From Pseudonocardiales bacterium (GTDB lineage: Bacteria > Actinomycetota > Actinomycetes > Mycobacteriales > Pseudonocardiaceae), in assembly GCA_013695005.1 (NCBI GenBank), contig JACDBJ010000180.1, positions 1 to 8,500 on the forward strand: 8,500 nt of DNA, read 5' to 3'. The translations under genes and the position numbers were made by a program. The notes under the pieces are model-generated. The model ran no database searches. It had not been told where the DNA came from and saw only the letters and a program-made list of their open reading frames with translations. This document shows, piece after piece, positions 5,311 through 8,500 of the stretch; within the stretch, counting starts at the first letter, position 1; each line of letters begins with the position of its first letter.

Positions 5311-5994
5311 CTACGCCTCGAAGACGTATCCGGCCCCCCGAACGGTCCTGATCCGGTCCGAGCCGATCTTGCGGCGGAGGTAGGAGATGTAGACCTGGAC
5401 CACGTTGGAGACGCTCCGGCGGGGCCACACGAGCTCGGCGAGGCGCTCCTGCGACACGGCCTCTCCGGGGACCTCGATCAGCGCCATCAGGAGGGCGAAC
5501 TCCGTCGGCGAGAGCGCCACGGTCTGGCCGTCGATCGTCACCTCGTTCATCGTGGTGTCGACGACGAGCTCGCCGCGCCGCAGGATCGTCTTCTCCAGCG
5601 GCAGCTCGGCCCGCAGCCGCAGCCGGATCCGGGCGGCCAGCTCGTCAACCGCGAACGGCCGCAGCAAATAGTCGTCCTGATGGCCGCGCAGTAGGGACAC
5701 AGCGACCGTCCGGCGGCCCCGTGCGGTGATCGCGATGACCGGCACGGTCGGTGCCTCGCGACGCACGGCGCCGAGCATTCCTTCGGAGTCGACGCCGACC
5801 AGGTCGAGATCGAGCACGAGCAGGCCGATGCGGCCGCAGCGCAGGGCGTCGAGCACGCCGATCCAGTCACTCACCGCAGCGGTCGGGATGCCCTCGCTAC
5901 GCAGTGCCCGCAGGACGGCGGCCGAGGCGGCTGTCGCGGGCAGCGCTATCAGGACAAGGTCCTGCTGGGACCGTTCCATGAGGCTGGGGAGCAT
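5311..5994 (-). CDS. OmpR/PhoB-family response regulator with atypical receiver
   Basis: 227 aa with two domains. The receiver (about 12-127) has the phosphoacceptor strand LLVLDLDLVG with Asp62 and the conserved Thr90 in VIAITARG. The winged-helix DNA-binding domain (about 138-226) shows LSPTEFALLMALIEVPGEAV, the recognition helix VVQVYISYLRRKIG and the wing IRTVRGAGYVF. Two receiver landmarks are missing. The acidic pair that normally follows the first strand is Ala-Leu (17-18, in DLVLIALP), and the switch lysine of the K-P-F motif is Arg112 (YLLRPF). Mg2+-dependent phosphorylation is therefore doubtful, and it may act without a kinase. No histidine kinase gene is adjacent. The ATG at 5994 has only a weak GAGG far upstream, and Met6 (5979) is an alternative start. 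It lies upstream of the glsB-like stress gene in the same orientation. Confidence 0.9.
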   Translation of the reverse strand: MLPSLMERSQQDLVLIALPATAASAAVLRALRSEGIPTAAVSDWIGVLDALRCGRIGLLVLDLDLVGVDSEGMLGAVRREAPTVPVIAITARGRRTVAVSLLRGHQDDYLLRPFAVDELAARIRLRLRAELPLEKTILRRGELVVDTTMNEVTIDGQTVALSPTEFALLMALIEVPGEAVSQERLAELVWPRRSVSNVVQVYISYLRRKIGSDRIRTVRGAGYVFEA

Positions 5995-6222
5995 CGCGGC
6001 CAGCCTCGCGCGCCACCCGCACGATCACAATCGGCTAACGGTGGGTAAGCGGCCAGCCGCGCCGTACGGTGACGATGATGAGAGCCCGTTGGTCCGTTTG
6101 GAGTAACGCTTGGAGTTGAGCGGTTCTAACGAGGGTGATTCACCGCGCCAGCGGGTGCCGTGAGCGCGGCCGCGCAACCCGCCTTCTAAGGTTCGCCCGG
6201 CATCGCCTAGGTCGTTCATACA

Positions 6223-6246
6223 GTTCCGCTCGCAATGGAAAGGTAT
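6223..6246 (+). promoter_or_regulatory. Possible stress-sigma (SigB/SigF-like) promoter for the GH16 gene
   Basis: GTTC (6223-6226), 14 bp, then AGGTAT (6241-6246), compared with the known GTTT-N14-17-GGGTAT pattern of actinobacterial SigB/SigF promoters. The overlapping TATAGA (6244-6249) could also serve as a housekeeping -10. If used, the leader would carry the inverted repeat at 6290-6325 before the chosen start at 6388. Confidence 0.3.
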
Positions 6247-6289
6247 AGAGCAACGATCTCACCGAACGAGCAGCCCTCGTGGGCGGCAA

Positions 6290-6325
6290 GCTCGTTGACC
6301 AGTACGCTCCCCCGGGTCAACGAGC
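6290..6325. repeat. 11-bp inverted repeat (GTTGACC-N14-GGTCAAC type), second copy
   Basis: GCTCGTTGACC (6290-6300) and GGTCAACGAGC (6315-6325) are perfect inverted repeats with a 14-bp spacer, located 62 bp before the preferred GH16 start. The inner 7 bp of each arm and the spacing match the element at 461-492 exactly, while the flanking arm bases and the spacers differ. Conserved half-sites with unconserved spacers suggest an operator. A leader hairpin is the alternative. Confidence 0.6.
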
Positions 6326-6387
6326 AACGCTCGAAGCACCGCATCAGTCCGGACACAGTACGCAGGGTGGCCGCGACAACACCACGG

Positions 6388-7245
6388 ATGCGGACGCGCA
6401 GGATTGTCGCGATCGCCGTCGGCGCCGTCGCGGTCCTCGTGAGCACGTTCGTGTCCGTGTCGGTCTTCACGTCGCAGCCCACCCCGACGGCGCTCAGCGT
6501 CGACAACGGGGCGGCCGACTTCCAGTCTCACGAACAGCGGAACAACGCGGTCCCGAACCCAGCGACGGCGCCGACGGCGCCGAAAGCGGCGGCGCCGCGC
6601 GCTGGCGCGCCCTCGGGAACGGGAAGCGGCCCGGAAGCAGCGTCGAAGTTAGGTTGGCAGCGGATCGGCGGCGACGAGTTCACGGGCGGCCTCGGAAACT
6701 GGGACCGATACGACGGCCCGGGGCACGACGGCAACGGCCGACGGTCGCCAAGCGCCATCACCGTCCAGAACGGCGTGCTGGTGATCACCGGCGACTCGAG
6801 CGGCACGACCGGCGGCATGGCGTCGAAGTCGAGCAGGAAGTACGGCAAGTGGGAAACGCGGGCGAAAATGCCACGCGGCAGCAGCGCGTACCACCCGGTG
6901 ATCATCCTGTGGCCGAGCCAGGTCGCGTGGCCGGCCGGCGGGGAAATCGATTACGCGGAGACCGACACCAACAGCGGCAACATCAACTTTTTCCTACACT
7001 ACGGAGCAGCCAACAACCAGCTGAGCGCGACGAAGTCGATCGACATCACGCAGTGGCACAACTACGCGGTGGACTGGAGTCCGGGGCGCATCACCGGCTA
7101 CATCGACGGCGTTCAGTGGTTCAGCACGACGAACCCGGGTGTCATGCCGCCGGGCCCCATGCACCAGACCATCCAGCTCGACTTATTCGGCGGCTCGCCG
7201 GGCACCGCGCAGCTGATGGTCGACTGGGTACGGATGTACTCCTGA
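6388..7245 (+). CDS. Secreted or membrane-anchored GH16 glycoside hydrolase
   Basis: 285 aa from ATG 6388. The N-terminus MRTRR plus a hydrophobic run IVAIAVGAVAVLVSTFVSVS is a signal peptide or anchor. A Pro/Ala/Thr-rich linker (about 40-80) leads to the GH16 domain (about 88-285). The catalytic signature GEIDYAETD fits E-x-D-x-x-E, with nucleophile Glu186, assisting Asp188 and acid/base Glu191. Flanking family blocks are DEFTGGLGNWDRYDGPG, KYGKWETRAKMPRG and a closing VDWVRMYS. GH16 enzymes cleave beta-1,3/1,4-glucans or related galactans with retention. The substrate cannot be named here. No carbohydrate-binding module follows. An in-frame ATG at 6235 would add 51 cytoplasmic residues, but it lacks a ribosome site and would place the inverted repeat within the gene. 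GTG 6367 is another alternative. The start is the weakest part of this call. Confidence 0.85.
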   Translation: MRTRRIVAIAVGAVAVLVSTFVSVSVFTSQPTPTALSVDNGAADFQSHEQRNNAVPNPATAPTAPKAAAPRAGAPSGTGSGPEAASKLGWQRIGGDEFTGGLGNWDRYDGPGHDGNGRRSPSAITVQNGVLVITGDSSGTTGGMASKSSRKYGKWETRAKMPRGSSAYHPVIILWPSQVAWPAGGEIDYAETDTNSGNINFFLHYGAANNQLSATKSIDITQWHNYAVDWSPGRITGYIDGVQWFSTTNPGVMPPGPMHQTIQLDLFGGSPGTAQLMVDWVRMYS

Positions 7246-7268
7246 CCGTGCCGGCGAGCCGGTACCGT
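7242..7268 (+). promoter_or_regulatory. Possible promoter for the OPRT-like gene
   Basis: CTGACC (7242-7247), 15 bp, then TACCGT (7263-7268, TANNNT type), ending 8 nt before the ATG at 7277, which would give an almost leaderless mRNA. The spacer holds a short CCGGC/GCCGG inverted repeat. Read-through from the GH16 gene 31 bp upstream is equally possible. Confidence 0.3.
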
Positions 7269-7276
7269 CCGCAGGC

Positions 7277-7846
7277 ATGATCGCCCTGCGCGCCCACGTG
7301 ATCGAGCTGGTTCGCACCCGTGGTTACGAGCACCGCGACGAACCGTTCACGCTGGCCAGCGGCGCGTTGAGCCACGACTACGTCGACGCCAAGTACGCGA
7401 TCGACACCGGCGAGCGCCTGCGCGTAGTCAGCGAGGCGGTGATACAGCTCGCCGCTGAGCTGCTGATCGAGTTCGACGCCGTCGGTGGCCTGACCATGGG
7501 GGCGGACGCGCTGACCCACGGTGTCAGCATGGTCAGCGGGTGCATGTGGTTCACCGTCCGCAAAGAGCCGAAGCCGCGCGGTCGCACGCAGTGGATCGAG
7601 GGCGGGCGGCTGGGCGTGGAGCACAGCGTGCTGCTGGTGGAGGATGTGGTGACGACCGGGGGTTCGGTACTCAAGGCGTTCGACGTGGTGGCTGCGACGG
7701 GTGCGACCGTTGCGGGCGTGATCACGCTCGTGGACCGAGGCGATGGTGGCGGGGCGTTGTTCGCGGCTCGGGGGGTCCCTTACGCGGCGCTGGTGACCTA
7801 CCGCGACCTGGGCATCGAGCCGATCACGGCGCAGACGCCGAACTAG
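7277..7846 (+). CDS. Orotate phosphoribosyltransferase-like protein (PyrE family)
   Basis: 189 aa, normal PyrE size. PyrE joins orotate to PRPP to make OMP, the fifth step of UMP synthesis. Family landmarks: FTLASGALSHDYVDAKYAI (24-42), VGGLTMGADAL (69-79), the catalytic-loop block VRKEPKPRG (94-102), WIEGG (106-110) and the PRPP-binding motif VLLVEDVVTTGGS (118-130). In the known loop R-K-E-x-K-x-H-G the His (His105 of the Salmonella enzyme) assists catalysis. Here it is Arg101. The usual G-A-D-P of actinobacterial PyrE is G-A-D-A. It may be a second, diverged copy or a related phosphoribosyltransferase, so no gene symbol is given. No other pyrimidine genes are in the window. Its last 23 bp overlap, tail to tail, the small membrane protein gene on the other strand. 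Confidence 0.82.
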   Translation: MIALRAHVIELVRTRGYEHRDEPFTLASGALSHDYVDAKYAIDTGERLRVVSEAVIQLAAELLIEFDAVGGLTMGADALTHGVSMVSGCMWFTVRKEPKPRGRTQWIEGGRLGVEHSVLLVEDVVTTGGSVLKAFDVVAATGATVAGVITLVDRGDGGGALFAARGVPYAALVTYRDLGIEPITAQTPN

Positions 7847-8108
7847 CCGGACGCGCCGGCGGCTGTCCGTGGCGCAGCGTGTGCCACATGGCGGCGGGGA
7901 CACCGCGCCATCCGTGCTCCTTGACCAGCCTCCAGGTGTCCCGGCCTGCGAGTATCAGGCCGAGCCAGAAGATCACTTCCGCGCCGATGGCGAGCCCCAC
8001 GCCAGTCGCAACCGCTGCTCCACCGCTCAGGACGAACGGCACCGCCAAGATCAGCAGCCACGCGAGGAACGACAGCACGATCAGCAGCACCCCGACTCGG
8101 ATCAGCAT
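7824..8108 (-). CDS. Small two-helix membrane protein (resembles transporter suffix domain proteins)
   Basis: 94 aa. There are two hydrophobic helices, about 4-27 (VGVLLIVLSFLAWLLILAV) and 30-54, the second ending in EVIFWLGLILAGRDTWRLV. The F-W-L-G-x-x-L-A-G-R/K turn after the second helix recalls small proteins annotated as 'transporter suffix domain-containing', whose function is unknown; this is from memory of the family pattern. A cytoplasmic basic tail (about 57-94) ends in Pro/Ala/Ser. The start ATG (8108) comes 3 bp after the stop of the upstream gene, so translation is probably coupled. The 3' end overlaps the OPRT-like gene by 23 bp on the opposite strand. Confidence 0.7.
   Translation of the reverse strand: MLIRVGVLLIVLSFLAWLLILAVPFVLSGGAAVATGVGLAIGAEVIFWLGLILAGRDTWRLVKEHGWRGVPAAMWHTLRHGQPPARPASSASAP
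7846..7860. terminator. Short GC hairpin at the convergent gene ends
   Basis: GCCGG (7846-7850), loop ACGCG, CCGGC (7856-7860), starting at the last base of the OPRT-like stop codon. The stem is short and GC-only with no U-tract. It lies inside the coding end of the opposing membrane protein gene. Confidence 0.35.
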
Positions 8109-8111
8109 GGC

Positions 8112-8327
8112 TCAGGCGATGCCCCACCGGATCTCGTTCCACGCCTCGCGCTGCTGGCGGTCACCCTCCGCCGCCTGAACCGAGCCGGGCACGGCCGGGT
8201 CGGCCTTCTCGGTCACCCACTCCTCGGGCGGGATGCGGTCCGGCAAGGTGCGCCACTTGGCGCGCGGGTCGGAAGTGTCTGAGTCGAGGCTTGCGGCTGG
8301 CACATCGGGCGGCTTCTCGTCGGCCAT
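8112..8327 (-). CDS. Hypothetical 71-aa hydrophilic protein
   Basis: From ATG 8327 to TGA at 8112. I do not recognise the family. The protein is very hydrophilic, rich in Asp, Glu, Pro and Trp, without membrane segments or signal peptide. It has an apparently disordered acidic N-terminal third (ADEKPPDVPAASLDSDTSD), then the denser part KWRTLPDRIPPEEWVTEK and a C-terminal QQREAWNEIRWGIA. The open frame continues upstream to 8393, but ATG 8327 is preferred because a CATAAT -10 ends exactly 6 nt before it, suggesting a leaderless mRNA. Its stop is 3 bp from the start of the membrane protein gene (TGA-gcc-ATG), so the two are almost certainly an operon and may act together. Confidence 0.65.
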   Translation of the reverse strand: MADEKPPDVPAASLDSDTSDPRAKWRTLPDRIPPEEWVTEKADPAVPGSVQAAEGDRQQREAWNEIRWGIA

Positions 8328-8333
8328 GGACCC

Positions 8334-8339
8334 ATTATG
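8334..8339 (-). promoter_or_regulatory. Possible -10 for a leaderless mRNA of the 71-aa gene
   Basis: CATAAT on the minus strand (8339-8334) is followed by 6 nt and then ATG 8327. A CTGACG hexamer 15 bp further upstream is a possible -35, though the spacer is short. It lies in the 29-bp gap after the stop of the NTF2-like gene. Confidence 0.4.
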
Positions 8340-8356
8340 CCCAAGATCGATGGGCG

Positions 8357-8500
8357 TCAGCCCTGCTCGGCCGCCCGCCATTGGGCCCGCCACTCCGGCG
8401 CTTCCCAGCCCTCCGCGACGTAGATCGACTCGTGGGACACCTTGTCGCCGCGGAACTCATAGATGGCGACGCCGTAGTTCAAGGGCCCGTCGTCGTAGGT
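8357..8500 (-). CDS. NTF2/SnoaL-like protein, C-terminal fragment
   Basis: 47 residues are visible before the right edge, ending with TGA at 8359-8357. The 5' part lies outside the window. The segment runs NYGVAIYEFRGDKVSHESIY followed by VAEGWEAPEWRAQWRAAE. A strand of the form Y-E-F-R-G-D-K-V, then a strand with E-x-I-Y and a final W-E-A-P-x-W-R-A-x-W, is typical of the last two strands of SnoaL/NTF2-fold proteins (small alpha+beta barrels found in polyketide cyclases, isomerases and many uncharacterised proteins). Substrate and activity cannot be judged from the tail. It is in the same orientation as the two genes to its left. Confidence 0.65.
   Translation of the reverse strand, partial: TYDDGPLNYGVAIYEFRGDKVSHESIYVAEGWEAPEWRAQWRAAEQG

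Larger units (their letters stand above)
5995..6387. other. Non-coding region between the divergent response regulator and GH16 genes
   Basis: About 390 bp with no convincing gene. Visible elements: a 10-bp direct repeat GCGGCCAGCC (5996-6005 and 6049-6058); the odd palindrome GGTGATTCACC (6134-6144); a possible hairpin GCGGGT/ACCCGC (6151-6156 with 6177-6182) enclosing the 12-bp palindrome GCGCGGCCGCGC (6164-6175); a stress-sigma-like promoter at 6223-6246; and the 11-bp inverted repeat at 6290-6325. The GH16 frame is open back to ATG 6235, but that part shows weaker third-position GC and no ribosome site. Confidence 0.5.

Noticed and set aside
5423..5432. GCCACACGAG match to the right operator arm found at 3771-3780
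   Set aside because: Single copy without a partner, inside the response regulator DNA-binding domain; likely chance.
6025..6219. Small minus-strand open frame in the intergenic region
   Set aside because: No ribosome site, composition like non-coding DNA, and it overlaps several structural elements. Not supported as a gene.
7921..7946. Possible third GTTGACC-N14-GGTCAAC site beginning with TTGACC
   Set aside because: The expected partner at 14-bp spacing reads CCGGCC, not GGTCAA, and the site is inside a coding gene.
1..8500. CRISPR array, insertion sequence, toxin-antitoxin or biosynthetic cluster
   Set aside because: No regularly spaced repeats, transposase motifs, terminal inverted repeats with target duplications, or cluster-type enzymes were seen on either strand.

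Overview
This is a high-GC (roughly 70% by eye) chromosomal window from an actinobacterium. Supporting points are the strong G/C third-position bias, GTG starts, TANNNT-type -10 elements very close to start codons, a Pat-type aromatic aminotransferase, a tRNA-Ser(GCU)/tRNA-Arg(ACG) pair without encoded CCA, and GC-rich terminator hairpins lacking U-tracts. A mycelial or Pseudonocardiales-like actinomycete would fit, but the genus cannot be fixed from this sequence.

Layout, left to right. Positions 1-140 (minus) hold the N-terminus of a tyrosine-recombinase-type integrase that runs off the left edge. It sits just beyond the 3' end of an intact tRNA-Arg(ACG) at 235-307, so the window probably starts at the boundary of an integrated element that used this tRNA as its target. 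tRNA-Ser(GCU) lies at 322-411. Next, read leftward, is a compact three-gene unit: a dienelactone-hydrolase-fold protein lacking the usual catalytic triad (2962-3684), acetoacetyl-CoA synthetase (985-2949) and a DUF1801 protein (502-939). A 126-bp divergent region with a perfect 10-bp inverted-repeat pair separates this unit from pat (3811-4866, plus). Pat converges on a small GlsB/YeaQ/YmgE-type stress membrane protein (4903-5178, minus), with a nested 14-bp hairpin between them. Upstream of that is an OmpR/PhoB-class response regulator with an atypical receiver (5311-5994, minus).

A roughly 390-bp non-coding region follows, then a secreted or membrane-anchored GH16 glycoside hydrolase (6388-7245, plus) and an orotate phosphoribosyltransferase-like gene (7277-7846, plus). 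The right end carries minus-strand genes: a small two-helix membrane protein (7824-8108), a 71-aa hydrophilic protein (8112-8327) and the C-terminus of an NTF2/SnoaL-like protein (8357 to the right edge).

Most of this is core-type chromosome. The clearest accessory signal is the integrase/tRNA junction at the left edge. The most unusual sequence-level signal is a shared inverted repeat, GTTGACC-N14-GGTCAAC, found twice with identical spacing: before the tRNA genes (461-492) and upstream of the GH16 gene (6290-6325). I see no CRISPR array, insertion sequence, defence cassette or biosynthetic cluster. Atypical active sites in three proteins (the DLH-like protein, the response regulator and the OPRT-like protein) are the other points worth attention.
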